Positions 25,871 through 34,883 of a stretch of DNA of 64,000 bases are shown piece by piece; position 1 is the first letter of the stretch, and each line of letters begins with the position of its first letter. Position numbers and translations under genes: made by a program. The notes beneath the pieces were generated by a model. It had not been told where the DNA came from. It did no database searches and saw nothing but the letters and a program-made list of their open reading frames with translations. Source of the stretch: Halobacillus litoralis (lineage in GTDB: Bacteria; Bacillota; Bacilli; Bacillales; Halobacillaceae); the NCBI RefSeq assembly GCF_020171725.1, contig NZ_JAIVAJ010000002.1, forward strand, positions 496,001-560,000, in the 5' to 3' direction.

Positions 25871-27124
25871 ATGGAGGAAATTCAAAAAGCCGTCCGTCTG
25901 ATGGATGAGCACAAGACGGAAGATGCGATAAATACTTTAACAACCTACCTACCAGAAGCTGATGAAGAAGAACGCTTCACGATAGCTGAACTTTACATTC
26001 AATGGGGGATGCTGGAAGAAGCGAAACCCGTTCTTGAAGAAATGATGCAGCGTTACCCGAAGGAGCAGGAATTGAAGGTCATGATGGCTGAGATCCATAT
26101 TGACCTTGGCGAAGATGATGAAGCCATAGACATTCTGAATCAGTTCGGTCCGGAAGATGAGGACTATTTACAGGCTCTTGTACAGCTGGCTGATCTCTAC
26201 CAGGCTCAAGGACTGTATGAGGTTTCAGAGCAGAAGTTATTAGAAGCTAAACAAGTGGAACCTAACTCTTCGATTATCGACTTCGCCCTTGGGGAACTTG
26301 CTTTCTCTAATGGTGAATACGCGAAGAGTGTCCCTTATTATGAAAATGCCATGCACCACGAGCCGGTAATCGGTGATGTAGAAGTTGCAACCCGACTCGC
26401 AGAAGCATTCGCAGCAAACGGGGAATTCGAACAGTCTCTTGAAATGTTCCAGAACGTTGAAGAGGATAACCCAGATGTCCTTTTCCGTTACGGTTTTGTA
26501 GCGTATCAGGCAAATCGAAATGATATTGCGATGAAAGTATGGGAAAACTTAATTGACAAAGACCCGTATTATCAATCTGTTTATCCTCACCTGGCACAGG
26601 TCTATGAATCAGAAGGCATGCAGAAAGAAGCGCTTGCCATGGCGGAAAAAGGGTTGGAAAAAGATGAATTCAACAAAGAGCTTTATCACCTGGCCGCTAC
26701 GTTATCTCACCACCAGGGCAACAAAGAGCAGGGCTATCAGTACATGCGTGAAGCGATTGCTCTCGACCCGGGTTATAAGGAAGCCGTATTGTTCCTGATT
26801 GAAAATTACAAGGCGGATGAAGACTTCGAGTCGATCATTGAACTTATTAATGAACTGATCCACCTCGGGGAAGAAGACCCGAATTACTACTGGGAGCTTG
26901 CGAACGCTTATGAAGAAGAAGAACAGTTCAAGGATGCGCTTGGTATGTATGAGAAAGCTTACCCGAACTTGAAAGAAGACACAGACTTCCTTAAAGCATA
27001 TGGATACTTCCTTGTAGAAGAAGGGTTAATGAATGATGCACAGAAAGTTCTTGGAGAATATTTAGCGATTGATCCGACAGATACAGAGGTGGAGGACTTC
27101 GTTTCCAGGTTGAAAGAAGAATAG
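25871..27124 (+). CDS. ypiA: TPR-repeat protein YpiA
   Basis: A 417-residue, strongly acidic protein built almost entirely of tetratricopeptide repeats, with recurring A-x-x-Y/L-G/A and P patterns from about residue 20 to 410. It has no signal peptide or membrane segment, so it is a cytoplasmic scaffold. In B. subtilis ypiA is next to ypiB and the qcr operon, as here. AAAGGATG precedes the ATG. The partner is unknown; proximity to reoY suggests a shared process. Confidence 0.85.
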   Translation: MEEIQKAVRLMDEHKTEDAINTLTTYLPEADEEERFTIAELYIQWGMLEEAKPVLEEMMQRYPKEQELKVMMAEIHIDLGEDDEAIDILNQFGPEDEDYLQALVQLADLYQAQGLYEVSEQKLLEAKQVEPNSSIIDFALGELAFSNGEYAKSVPYYENAMHHEPVIGDVEVATRLAEAFAANGEFEQSLEMFQNVEEDNPDVLFRYGFVAYQANRNDIAMKVWENLIDKDPYYQSVYPHLAQVYESEGMQKEALAMAEKGLEKDEFNKELYHLAATLSHHQGNKEQGYQYMREAIALDPGYKEAVLFLIENYKADEDFESIIELINELIHLGEEDPNYYWELANAYEEEEQFKDALGMYEKAYPNLKEDTDFLKAYGYFLVEEGLMNDAQKVLGEYLAIDPTDTEVEDFVSRLKEE

Positions 27125-27154
27125 GTTTAACACTGTAGCGCAGGAGGGGCGCCC

Positions 27155-27715
27155 ATGCAAACACCCATTTCCGTGGATGAAAAGAAGGATTTTGTCCGAT
27201 GGTTTTTGAATCACTTTCAGTTGAAAAAACGGGAAAGCGTATGGATTCTGAATTACTTGATGAATCATGAGTCTCTATTATCCAGTGTACATTTCGTTAA
27301 TGAAGTCAAGTTCTGCCCTCGCGGCATGGAAATCAGCGCACAAGGCGTATCGGACCCGCCGTTCCGTTTTTACAAAGGTCAGGTCATGACAAACGATGCT
27401 GAGAAATCCTTTCACGATCTACGCATGAATAAAGATGAACCGGTCTATATCCAAATGAATTTTGAAAAAGCTCAACAGTGTTCGAAATATGCTTTGGTGT
27501 TGGAGGAGAACCCTTATCTCCCGAAAGATTATTACTTGAATGACCGGGACAAATCAGAAGCGAACCGCCTGCTCTCCCACAGCCTGCTGCAGCATAGATT
27601 GAAACAGACAGAGACCGAAATTGATCTTGCGCTAGTGCGGGGGGACCGGGAAACGTTCAACGATCTCTGTCAGGCATTAAACCAAATTAAAAAAGAATTG
27701 AATGCTTTCACATGA
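27155..27715 (+). CDS. reoY: ReoY/YpiB family proteolysis factor
   Basis: A 186-residue protein of the UPF0302 family. In Listeria its homologue ReoY is needed for ClpCP-dependent degradation of MurA, so it limits peptidoglycan synthesis; the B. subtilis homologue is YpiB. Recognisable stretches are FVRWFLNHFQLKKRESVWILNY-like N-terminus, HFVNEVKFCPRGM, and the C-terminal IDLALVRGDRETFNDL helix-rich part. GGAGGGG precedes the ATG. A terminator overlaps its stop. Confidence 0.88.
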   Translation: MQTPISVDEKKDFVRWFLNHFQLKKRESVWILNYLMNHESLLSSVHFVNEVKFCPRGMEISAQGVSDPPFRFYKGQVMTNDAEKSFHDLRMNKDEPVYIQMNFEKAQQCSKYALVLEENPYLPKDYYLNDRDKSEANRLLSHSLLQHRLKQTETEIDLALVRGDRETFNDLCQALNQIKKELNAFT

Positions 27716-27753
27716 AAGTCAGGAACATCCTTGATGTCCTGGCTTTTCTTTTT
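27715..27753 (+). terminator. Terminator after reoY
   Basis: AAAGTCAGGA.CATC / GATGTCCTGGCTTT stem, followed by TCTTTTT. Confidence 0.7.
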
Positions 27754-27801
27754 GTGAGGATTTAGTACAATAGAGGGAAAGATAAATAAGGGGAGAATTC
27801 C

Positions 27802-28257
27802 ATGCGCTTTGCGAAAAAAGATATCGGCCAGTACCTGCCGGAGAAGGAATACATAGACACGGTTGTCATACCGCTTGTTCCGTTTGACCCGTCCTCTGAC
27901 AAAAACATGGAGAAGCAGGCGTTTCTGCGTGAATTGAATCAAGTCTTCACCAATGTGATAGAAAAAGAGTATAGAGGACGAATATTTTTATCACCTGATT
28001 ACCATTATATGAGTGATGGACAAGATGAGGAAGTAGAGAGGATCAATCAATGGATTCATCATTTCCGAGAACAGCCTTTCAAGCATATTTTTCTTTTCAC
28101 CTTCGACATGAAATGGAAAAAGTACGAAAAAGATATCGAGGGCGAGTTGATCTGGGTGCCTGGATTGCAAACAGGGGATCTTCAATCCACTGAGACACAA
28201 GCATTTGTCAAAGAACAGGCTAAAGAGATCAGCGAACTTATCCAATCGTATTGGTAG
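27802..28257 (+). CDS. ypiF: YpiF-like protein (DUF2487)
   Basis: A 151-residue cytoplasmic protein of the YpiF family, always just upstream of qcrA in Bacillus. Seen: the N-terminal RFAKKDIGQYLPEKEYIDT, VIPLVPFDP, and a C-terminal HIFLFTFDMKWKKYE. No catalytic motif is evident and no function is established. GGGGAG precedes the ATG. A strong promoter between it and qcrA makes it separable from the qcr operon. Confidence 0.8.
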   Translation: MRFAKKDIGQYLPEKEYIDTVVIPLVPFDPSSDKNMEKQAFLRELNQVFTNVIEKEYRGRIFLSPDYHYMSDGQDEEVERINQWIHHFREQPFKHIFLFTFDMKWKKYEKDIEGELIWVPGLQTGDLQSTETQAFVKEQAKEISELIQSYW

Positions 28258-28291
28258 GAGCAGAAGTTACGACAAGGATTGATAGGATATA

Positions 28292-28320
28292 TTGACCCGT
28301 CTTCAAGATTGCGCTATCAT
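28292..28320 (+). promoter_or_regulatory. SigA promoter of qcrABC
   Basis: TTGACC, exact 17-base spacer, TATCAT (both 5 of 6), 71 bases before qcrA. Confidence 0.8.
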
Positions 28321-28390
28321 GGTATTGTCCTAGTAAACTGTGTGTAAACAATCCATGTCACATGGATGACCGCATAGAGGGGGGAAAAAA

Positions 28391-28897
28391 ATGAGCGACA
28401 AAAAAAGAGTATCCCGCCGTCAATTTCTAAACTACACATTGACTGGTGTGGGCGGATTTATGGCTGCCGGTATGCTTGCACCGATGGTACGCTTTGCGAT
28501 TGATCCTGTGTTGAAAACACAAGAGGGTGGCGACATGGTATCGGTTGCGTCCGTAGACGAAATCACCAACGAACCACAACGCTTTGAATGGACGATCGAT
28601 CAGGTGGATGCCTGGTACGAATCTGAAGTTCAGAAAACGGCTTGGGTGTACAGAAACGATAGTGATGAGATTATAGCTTTATCTCCGATCTGTACACACT
28701 TAGGGTGTACGGTGGACTGGGCTTCAAATGAAGAATATCCGAATCAATTCTTCTGTCCATGTCACGCCGGACGTTATACCAAGGATGGTGTAAACGTGCC
28801 GAATACACCTCCAACTGCACCGCTTCCTGTTTATCAACATGAAGTGAGAGATGGCATGCTTTACTTAGGTGATGCTATATCAAGAGAGGGGGCATAA
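28391..28897 (+). CDS. qcrA: Rieske iron-sulfur subunit of menaquinol:cytochrome c reductase
   Basis: Carries the [2Fe-2S] cluster that takes the first electron from menaquinol. It has 168 residues. A twin-arginine motif (SRRQFLN, residues 8-14) precedes one membrane anchor (about 15-37). The Rieske ligands are in CTHLGC (101-106) and CPCHAGRY (122-129). First gene of the qcrABC operon, with AGGGGGG before the ATG. Confidence 0.96.
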   Translation: MSDKKRVSRRQFLNYTLTGVGGFMAAGMLAPMVRFAIDPVLKTQEGGDMVSVASVDEITNEPQRFEWTIDQVDAWYESEVQKTAWVYRNDSDEIIALSPICTHLGCTVDWASNEEYPNQFFCPCHAGRYTKDGVNVPNTPPTAPLPVYQHEVRDGMLYLGDAISREGA

Positions 28898-28900
28898 TTC

Positions 28901-29575
28901 ATGCTACAAAGGTTGTATGACTGGGTGGACGAGCGTGTTGACATTACCCCGTTATGGCGAGACATTGCTGACCACGAGGTGCCTGAGCATGTCAACCCTG
29001 CACACCACTTTTCTGCATTTGTTTACTGTTTTGGCGGACTGACATTCTTTGTTACCGTTATTCAAATTCTTTCTGGAATGTTCTTAACGATGTATTACGT
29101 TCCGGATATCGAAAATGCTTGGAAATCTGTTTATTACTTACAAAGAGAAGTAGCCTATGGGCAGATCGTTCGTGGTATGCACCACTGGGGAGCGAGTCTC
29201 GTGATTGTCATGTTATTCCTACATACATTACGGGTATTCTTCCAAGGAGCATATAAGAAGCCACGTGAGCTTAACTGGGTAATCGGAGTACTCTTGTTCT
29301 TCGTAATGCTCGGACTTGGTTTCACTGGATACCTACTACCTTGGGATAACAAAGCTTACTTTGCAACACAAGTAGGGCTTGAGATTGCAGCAGCAACACC
29401 TCTGATTGGTGATATGCTTAGAACATTACTCGCGGGTGATCCATCTATCGTTGGAGCGCAAACGCTTACTCGTTTCTTTGCCATTCACGTATTCTTCCTG
29501 CCTGCAGCTTTGTTCGGATTGATGGCGTTCCACTTCATACTCATCCGTAAACAAGGTATTTCTGGACCACTATAA
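28901..29575 (+). CDS. qcrB: Cytochrome b6 subunit of menaquinol:cytochrome c reductase
   Basis: A 224-residue membrane protein with four transmembrane helices, the short b6 type. Bis-histidine heme ligation is visible: two histidines in the HHWGASLVIVMLFLH stretch and two in the FFAIHVFFLPAALFG-to-MAFHFI helix. A cysteine near the N-terminal side for the third, covalent heme was not identified with certainty. It starts three bases after qcrA. Confidence 0.96.
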   Translation: MLQRLYDWVDERVDITPLWRDIADHEVPEHVNPAHHFSAFVYCFGGLTFFVTVIQILSGMFLTMYYVPDIENAWKSVYYLQREVAYGQIVRGMHHWGASLVIVMLFLHTLRVFFQGAYKKPRELNWVIGVLLFFVMLGLGFTGYLLPWDNKAYFATQVGLEIAAATPLIGDMLRTLLAGDPSIVGAQTLTRFFAIHVFFLPAALFGLMAFHFILIRKQGISGPL

Positions 29576-29602
29576 GAGGTAAGATGAAAAGGAGGGAAAG
29601 TT

Positions 29603-30460
29603 GTGCATAGGGGAAAAGGTATGAAATTTGTCGGTGACTCCCGTGTCACTGCCGAACAAAAAGCTAATTTACCAAAAGACTATTCAGAGTACCCGGGACG
29701 TACGGAAGCGTTTTGGCCGAACTTTCTACTTAAAGAATGGCTTGTGGGCTCCGTATTCTTAATCGGTTTCCTTATACTTACTGCCGCTCACCCGTCTCCA
29801 CTTGAGCAGCAGGCGGATCCGACGAATGCGAGTTACATCCCGTTACCTGACTGGTATTTCTTGTTCTTATACCAATTTCTGAAGTATCAATTCGCTGGGG
29901 GAGACTACATCGTATTAGGTGCAATCGTCATGCCTGGTATCGCTTTTGGAGCGTTGTTACTGGCTCCGTTCCTGGACCGAGGACCTGAAAGACGACCTAC
30001 GAAGCGACCAATCGCTGTCAGCCTTATGCTTCTTGGTGTCATCGCTACGTTCTGGTTGACGTATGAATCTGTCAGCCACGCGGACTATGAGATGCGTGCT
30101 GAACAGTACGGTGTTAACATTGAAGCTGTCGAGTCTGAGATTGATCGTTCAGGACCTGGCTGGGCGGTTTATGAAGCGAACTGTATGAGCTGTCACGGTG
30201 ATGCACTTCAGGGGGTAGGGAACTATCCATCCTTAATGGATACTGAGAAATCAGTTGATGAAATTAAAGATATTGCCGTCAATGGTATTGGTCAAATGCC
30301 TGCTGGAATCTTCAACGGCTCTGATGAAGAACTTCAGCAACTGGCCGAATTTATTAAAAATGCTGGTTCTGGTGGAGGCGGCGAGGAAGGTTCCTCAGAA
30401 GAAGGTGGGTCTTCAGAAGAAGGTTCATCTGAAGGTGAGGAGTCTGCTTCCGCGCACTAA
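29603..30460 (+). CDS. qcrC: Cytochrome b/c subunit of menaquinol:cytochrome c reductase
   Basis: A 285-residue fusion typical of Firmicutes: subunit-IV-like membrane part (helices at about 49-62, 103-123, 139-155, with the PDWYF quinol-site motif at 82-86) joined to a cytochrome c domain with CMSCH at 194-198 and GQMPAG as the likely methionine ligand. The start is GTG after AAGGAGGG. The last ~30 residues are a Gly/Ser/Glu-rich acidic tail, which may be a salt adaptation or linker. Confidence 0.95.
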   Translation: MHRGKGMKFVGDSRVTAEQKANLPKDYSEYPGRTEAFWPNFLLKEWLVGSVFLIGFLILTAAHPSPLEQQADPTNASYIPLPDWYFLFLYQFLKYQFAGGDYIVLGAIVMPGIAFGALLLAPFLDRGPERRPTKRPIAVSLMLLGVIATFWLTYESVSHADYEMRAEQYGVNIEAVESEIDRSGPGWAVYEANCMSCHGDALQGVGNYPSLMDTEKSVDEIKDIAVNGIGQMPAGIFNGSDEELQQLAEFIKNAGSGGGGEEGSSEEGGSSEEGSSEGEESASAH

Positions 30461-30490
30461 TTCACTAGAGATTCAAACATAATGTACAAT

Positions 30491-30521
30491 GAAGCCGCGC
30501 TCGTAAGAAGAGCGCGGCTTC
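30491..30521 (+). terminator. Perfect hairpin after qcrC
   Basis: A 12-bp GC-rich perfect stem (GAAGCCGCGCTC / GAGCGCGGCTTC). The following CATTTATCC is a poor U tract, so it may be a leaky terminator or a 3'-end stabiliser that lets some transcription into ypjA. Confidence 0.6.
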
Positions 30522-30543
30522 ATTTATCCTGGAGGAATGGTTT

Positions 30544-31128
30544 ATGAAAGGTTTTATCTCCTACATACTCACGAACCGCCTATTCTTATGGCTATTATTC
30601 ATTGTCAACCTTTTTGGCACAATCTATGGGTATATCTGGTATGAACCTCAACTCGTTCAGACGGAAGCCATTTACCTTGTTTTTGTTCCAGACAGCCCTA
30701 CAGCCAGCTTGTTTTTCACTATATTTTTAGGGTTCTTCCTTTTCGGGAGAAACGTTCCTTATATTGAAGCGCTGGCTCTCATTACGCTGATGAAATACGG
30801 CATATGGGCTGTCGTCATGAACGGATTGACGTTCGTCGATCAAGGCGGTTCACTACCGCTCACGGGATATATGCTGATCGCTTCTCACGGAGCTATGGCT
30901 GTTCAGGCTCTTTTATACACCCCGTATTATCGAATTCGACTGAGACATATTGCTTTCGCTGCGGTTTGGACGCTTCATAATGATGTGATCGATTATGTGT
31001 TTGAGCAGATGCCGATCTATCCGTCCATTATGGAGCACATGAATGAAATTGGATACTTTACGTTCTGGTTGAGTATTGGATGTATCGCTATCGCTTATGT
31101 GACAACACAAAAGCGTCGTTCTACATGA
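30544..31128 (+). CDS. ypjA: YpjA-like membrane protein (DUF1405)
   Basis: A 194-residue integral membrane protein with about six helices covering nearly its whole length. It matches the YpjA family that follows qcrC in Bacillus; function unknown. Conserved-looking polar spots are WYEPQL, the FGRNVPYIEALALI stretch and HNDVIDYVFEQMP. TGGAGGAA precedes the ATG. Confidence 0.8.
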   Translation: MKGFISYILTNRLFLWLLFIVNLFGTIYGYIWYEPQLVQTEAIYLVFVPDSPTASLFFTIFLGFFLFGRNVPYIEALALITLMKYGIWAVVMNGLTFVDQGGSLPLTGYMLIASHGAMAVQALLYTPYYRIRLRHIAFAAVWTLHNDVIDYVFEQMPIYPSIMEHMNEIGYFTFWLSIGCIAIAYVTTQKRRST

Positions 31129-31139
31129 TGCCGCCCATT

Positions 31140-31147
31140 CATACACT
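31140..31147 (+). promoter_or_regulatory. SigE-like -10 element before ypjB
   Basis: CATACACT is a perfect SigE -10 (CATACANT) 36 bases before ypjB; no good -35 match lies at 13-15 bases. It fits a mother-cell role for ypjB. Confidence 0.4.
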
Positions 31148-31182
31148 CTCTGTAAGACTGTTTATGAGAGAGGAGAAATGGA

Positions 31183-31875
31183 ATGGGACGAGCGCTTCTG
31201 GTTTGTCTGATCAGTTCCCTTATTTTCACACTCGTGACGCCGAATGCCTTCGGGGAGAGACAATACTCTGGGTGGGATGAATTTGCAAAACAATTCCAGC
31301 TTCTAGTTCGTGATGATAAGCATTCATTGGCTGAAAGGCTATTGAATAACCGACTGCCTGAGATGGAAACATATATAAAAGACCAAGCCGAAGAGGTTAG
31401 AACGGTATGGGATAAGGTTTCCCCTTCGATCGTCGATGAAGAGATAACGGCTCAAGATGCAGAAGCTTTAAAGAAGTTTATTTCATTCTTGGTGGCATCT
31501 GACTCTAAAGAATGGGTGAATCATCAGATTGAAGATATTCAATTACGATCGATGGACTCTAAGACGTCTGCTGAGACTTTAGTGAACGAATGGGACGAGC
31601 TTAGCCCTTATGTGGCTGCTTTCGTAGAAGAAGAGGAGCTGCTGCCCTTGAAAGTGGCTTTTTCTCAATTAGGGCAGCATGATACTATGCAAACGAGGGA
31701 TCATGTTGTTCAAAGTCTGCCCATTCTAGAACAAGACTGGCAATTCAAGGATAGTGCGTTATTGTTTACGGTCATCATTATAGGTGGTACGATTGTGTTC
31801 ACACTTTTCTATGTCGCATTGCGAAGGTTTATAGCTAACCGAAAAAGTGGGCACAAGAGAAGCGAAAATAGTTGA
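31183..31875 (+). CDS. ypjB: Sporulation protein YpjB
   Basis: A 230-residue membrane-anchored protein: an N-terminal signal-like helix (about 4-20), a helical acidic outer domain, and a C-terminal membrane helix (about 188-209) ending in a basic tail. This layout and position match the Bacillus sporulation protein YpjB family. A SigE-like -10 lies upstream. The precise role is not established. Confidence 0.78.
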   Translation: MGRALLVCLISSLIFTLVTPNAFGERQYSGWDEFAKQFQLLVRDDKHSLAERLLNNRLPEMETYIKDQAEEVRTVWDKVSPSIVDEEITAQDAEALKKFISFLVASDSKEWVNHQIEDIQLRSMDSKTSAETLVNEWDELSPYVAAFVEEEELLPLKVAFSQLGQHDTMQTRDHVVQSLPILEQDWQFKDSALLFTVIIIGGTIVFTLFYVALRRFIANRKSGHKRSENS

Positions 31876-31900
31876 TTTTTTCGGTTAATTTGACTAAAAT
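31872..31900 (+). promoter_or_regulatory. SigA promoter of yugP
   Basis: TTGATT, 17-base spacer, TAAAAT, overlapping the ypjB stop and ending 43 bases before the yugP start. Confidence 0.55.
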
Positions 31901-31943
31901 TGACCTAAGTAAGTCATCTACATCCAAGACGGAGGAATGAATT

Positions 31944-32618
31944 ATGGAATTTCTGATTTACTTTGCGTTGATCTTAATTATTCCAATTTGGGCTCAATCC
32001 AAAGTGAAAAAGACGTATAAAAAATATTCAAAAGAACCTATCTCATCTGCTATGAGTGGTGCTGAGGTAGCTAGAAAAATCTTAGATGATAACGGATTGT
32101 ACAATGTAGCAGTGGAAGAAGTTCGTGGTCACTTAACGGACCACTATGACCCTCGTTCTAAAGTGATTCGTCTGTCTTCAGACAACTTCCACGGACGTTC
32201 GGCTGCAGGGGCAGCAGTTGCTGCGCACGAAGTCGGACACGCCATTCAGGATGCTCAGGACTATGCCTTCCTGAAATTCCGCAGCGCGCTTGTTCCGGTT
32301 GCAAGCTTCGGTTCGAACGCTTCAATCTTCTTGATTATCGGAGGATTGTTACTGAATATGACCGGTCTTTATTTAGCTGGTGTCGTATTCTTCACAGCAG
32401 CTGTATTGTTCCAGCTTGTTACACTTCCAGTTGAGTTTGATGCATCGAACCGTGCCATGGGGCAGATGGTTAGCTCCGGCATCATCCGCAATGATGAAGA
32501 ACGTAAAACGAAGAAAGTACTCAATGCCGCTGCGATGACTTACGTAGCTGCAGCGATTGTAGCTCTACTCGAGCTTCTCCGCTTCGTTCTTATGTTCACA
32601 GGCATGGGTGAAGAATAA
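31944..32618 (+). CDS. yugP: YugP-family membrane zinc metallopeptidase
   Basis: A 224-residue membrane peptidase. The zinc motif HEVGH is at 95-99, after AAGAAVAA, with helices at about 3-18, 117-140, 143-163 and 195-215. It is the predicted neutral zinc metallopeptidase family (PF04298 as recalled); substrates unknown. In B. subtilis yugP is elsewhere; here it lies between ypjB and ypjC with its own promoter and terminator. Confidence 0.88.
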   Translation: MEFLIYFALILIIPIWAQSKVKKTYKKYSKEPISSAMSGAEVARKILDDNGLYNVAVEEVRGHLTDHYDPRSKVIRLSSDNFHGRSAAGAAVAAHEVGHAIQDAQDYAFLKFRSALVPVASFGSNASIFLIIGGLLLNMTGLYLAGVVFFTAAVLFQLVTLPVEFDASNRAMGQMVSSGIIRNDEERKTKKVLNAAAMTYVAAAIVALLELLRFVLMFTGMGEE

Positions 32619-32627
32619 TAGCGTAGT

Positions 32628-32666
32628 AAAAAGCCTTCTTAGTTCTCATACTAAGAAGGCTTTTTT
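32628..32666. terminator. Bidirectional terminator between yugP and ypjC
   Basis: AAAAAGCCTTCTTAG / CTAAGAAGGCTTTTT stem with an 8-base loop, A run on one side and T run on the other; it serves convergent yugP and ypjC. Confidence 0.9.
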
Positions 32667-32710
32667 GAATGTTTGAGGAATGGTCGTATAGAAAACGATG
32701 TTTGAAAAGG

Positions 32711-33586
32711 TTAATCATCCAGAGGATTTTTGTTCTCGTCCAATGTAAATCCTTCTCCCATAACGTCGTGGACGTGACTAACAGCTACAAATGCATGTGG
32801 ATCAATTCGGTCTATTAGTGACTTCATACGGACGATCTCGTTTTTGCCGATTACGCAGTACAATACGTCACGCTTGGCACCTGAGAAGGATCCGCGTCCT
32901 TCAAGAACGGTGACCCCGCGATCCATTTCTTTCATGACGAGTTTGGCGATCTCATCGCTTCGTTCTGATATGATGGTTGTACCTCTGGCGGCATAGGCTC
33001 CTTCCTGGATAAAGTCGATGACCTTAGCCCCGATGAACACGGCGACAAGCGTGTACATCCCTTTGATCGAGTTCAAGTAAGTGATGACGGATATAAAGAT
33101 GACGACAGCATCAAAAACAAACATCGCACGTCCCATGCTCCAGCCTAGATATTTATTGATCAACCGGGCGATGATATCGACGCCTCCGGTCGTTCCACCG
33201 TAACGGAAAATGATTCCAAGTCCTACACCGATGAACACTCCGGCGAATAGGGAAGCGAGAGTCAAGTCGTTGGCCAGGTTGATTTCAATCATGTACATTT
33301 GAGAAAGGCGTATGAACACAGATACGGCTACGATGCCGATCAGCGAATATAAAAATGTATTGCGTCCGAGAATACGCCAACCGACCAAAAGGACGGGAAT
33401 GTTCAGGACGATGTTCATGACTGCTGGGTCCCAGTTGAATAAGTACAATAAGAGCAGCGTAATCCCTGTGAATCCTCCCTCACCGAGCTCGTTTTGAATG
33501 TTGAAATGTACGAGACCGAATGAAAAAATGGCAGAGCCAACTAGAATCAGTAAAATATTTTTAACTTTAAGTCCAAAAATTTTCAT
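32711..33586 (-). CDS. ypjC: YitT-family membrane protein with DUF2179 domain
   Basis: A 291-residue protein with about six membrane helices in the first 205 residues (including GGTTGGVDIIARL) and a C-terminal soluble DUF2179 domain (about 215-285, GRGSFSGAKRDVLYCVIGKNEI). It equals B. subtilis ypjC by position. The transported or sensed substrate is unknown. GGAGGTG precedes the ATG, and a good minus-strand promoter lies 33 bases further out. Confidence 0.88.
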   Translation of the reverse strand: MKIFGLKVKNILLILVGSAIFSFGLVHFNIQNELGEGGFTGITLLLLYLFNWDPAVMNIVLNIPVLLVGWRILGRNTFLYSLIGIVAVSVFIRLSQMYMIEINLANDLTLASLFAGVFIGVGLGIIFRYGGTTGGVDIIARLINKYLGWSMGRAMFVFDAVVIFISVITYLNSIKGMYTLVAVFIGAKVIDFIQEGAYAARGTTIISERSDEIAKLVMKEMDRGVTVLEGRGSFSGAKRDVLYCVIGKNEIVRMKSLIDRIDPHAFVAVSHVHDVMGEGFTLDENKNPLDD

Positions 33587-33618
33587 AAGTACACCTCCAA
33601 TAAATCTGCACGATTTTA

Positions 33619-33647
33619 ATTATAGGGAAGCTTGTGTCATCCGGCAA
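33619..33647 (-). promoter_or_regulatory. SigA promoter of ypjC
   Basis: On the minus strand TTGCCG, 17-base spacer, perfect TATAAT. Confidence 0.65.
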
Positions 33648-33670
33648 TGGGAGTTGAACAAATAAATAAT

Positions 33671-33699
33671 TTGTCAAATCACGCCCTTTTGGCTACCAT
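33671..33699 (+). promoter_or_regulatory. SigA promoter of ypjD-dapB operon
   Basis: TTGTCA, 17-base spacer, TACCAT; back to back with the ypjC promoter and 42 bases before ypjD. Confidence 0.65.
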
Positions 33700-33740
33700 T
33701 TAGAGAGATGCTTAAGTTTATTCAAAAGGAGCGGACCTTC

Positions 33741-34079
33741 ATGAATTATTCAACTCAACAAATTCAAAAGCGTGTGGATGATTATATATCGCAGTTTAAG
33801 GAGGGCTATTTTTCACCTTTAGCTCTCCAGGTGCGCTTGACAGAAGAAGTCGGAGAAATGGCAAGAGAAATCAACCACAGGTATGGTGAGAAACCGAAGA
33901 AATCTAGCGAGCAGGACAAAGCCTTGTCTGAAGAGCTTGGCGATGTGATTTTCGTCCTTACCTGCTTTGCGAATTCGCTGGATATCGATCTGTCAGAAGC
34001 ATTTGAACAGTCGATGAGCAAAATTGAAACGAGAGATAAAGATCGATGGACAAAAAAGGAGGAGGATGCAAATGGATAA
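33741..34079 (+). CDS. ypjD: MazG-like nucleotide pyrophosphohydrolase YpjD
   Basis: A 112-residue all-alpha NTP-pyrophosphatase. The acidic magnesium-binding pairs are visible: [11 protein letters not shown] and [12 protein letters not shown] (the ExxE and ExxD patterns). It probably clears non-canonical NTPs; substrate not known. The ATG at 33741 has AAAGGAG upstream. Its last eight bases overlap dapB. Confidence 0.9.
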   Translation: MNYSTQQIQKRVDDYISQFKEGYFSPLALQVRLTEEVGEMAREINHRYGEKPKKSSEQDKALSEELGDVIFVLTCFANSLDIDLSEAFEQSMSKIETRDKDRWTKKEEDANG

Positions 34080-34872
34080 GATCCGCGTAATTGTTGCCGG
34101 ACCGAGAGGGAAAATGGGGAAGGCCGCATTAGAAATGGTGGCTTCGGATGAACGGTTGGAACTTGCAGCCTGTATCGACCGAAAGCATGAGGGAGAACGC
34201 GTCGGCGACATAGATGGGCTTCCATCACTTGATGCTGAAGTATATACAGATGCAGCACGTTGTATGTCCGAAGTAGAGGCGGATGTATTGATTGAACTGA
34301 CGACTCCGGAGAATGGCTATCTACATACAAAGCTTGCCTTGGAAAATGAAATCCGTCCTGTGGTCGGTACAACCGGGTTTACAGAAGAACAGTTGAATGA
34401 ACTGACAGCGCTCTGTGAGGAGAAAAAGCTTGGTGCAGTGATTGCACCGAACTTTGCGATAGGAGCCGTATTGATGATGCAGTTCTCGAAATGGGCTGCC
34501 AAGCACATGCCACAGGTCGAAATCATTGAAAAACACCATGACCAGAAACTGGACGCCCCGTCTGGAACAGCAGTCAAAACTGCTCAGCTGATCCAAGAAG
34601 TGAGGGATAGTCAAAAGCAAGGGCATCCTGAAGAGAAGGAAGCGATTGAAGGAGCTCGGGGAGCTGATGTAGACGGTATGAAAATTCATAGTATGCGCCT
34701 GCCTGGCCTCGTGGCTCACCAGGAGGTCATTTTCGGCGGTCTAGGTCAAACGCTTACCATTAAACATGACTCCTACAACCGGGAATCGTTTATGAGCGGC
34801 GTAAAGTTGTCCTGTGAAAAAGTGATGGAACTGGATGTTCTAGTATACGGTCTCGAACACCTATTAGAGTAG
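34072..34872 (+). CDS. dapB: 4-hydroxy-tetrahydrodipicolinate reductase
   Basis: Second dedicated step of the diaminopimelate/lysine path; also supplies precursors of cell wall and spore dipicolinate. It has 266 residues, with the NAD(P) loop [11 protein letters not shown] (residues 8-18), GTTGF, the catalytic [15 protein letters not shown] stretch and a conserved dimerisation domain. The ATG at 34072 lies within the end of ypjD, after GGAGGAGG. Confidence 0.97.
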   Translation: MDKIRVIVAGPRGKMGKAALEMVASDERLELAACIDRKHEGERVGDIDGLPSLDAEVYTDAARCMSEVEADVLIELTTPENGYLHTKLALENEIRPVVGTTGFTEEQLNELTALCEEKKLGAVIAPNFAIGAVLMMQFSKWAAKHMPQVEIIEKHHDQKLDAPSGTAVKTAQLIQEVRDSQKQGHPEEKEAIEGARGADVDGMKIHSMRLPGLVAHQEVIFGGLGQTLTIKHDSYNRESFMSGVKLSCEKVMELDVLVYGLEHLLE

Positions 34873-34883
34873 GGGGAAAAGAT

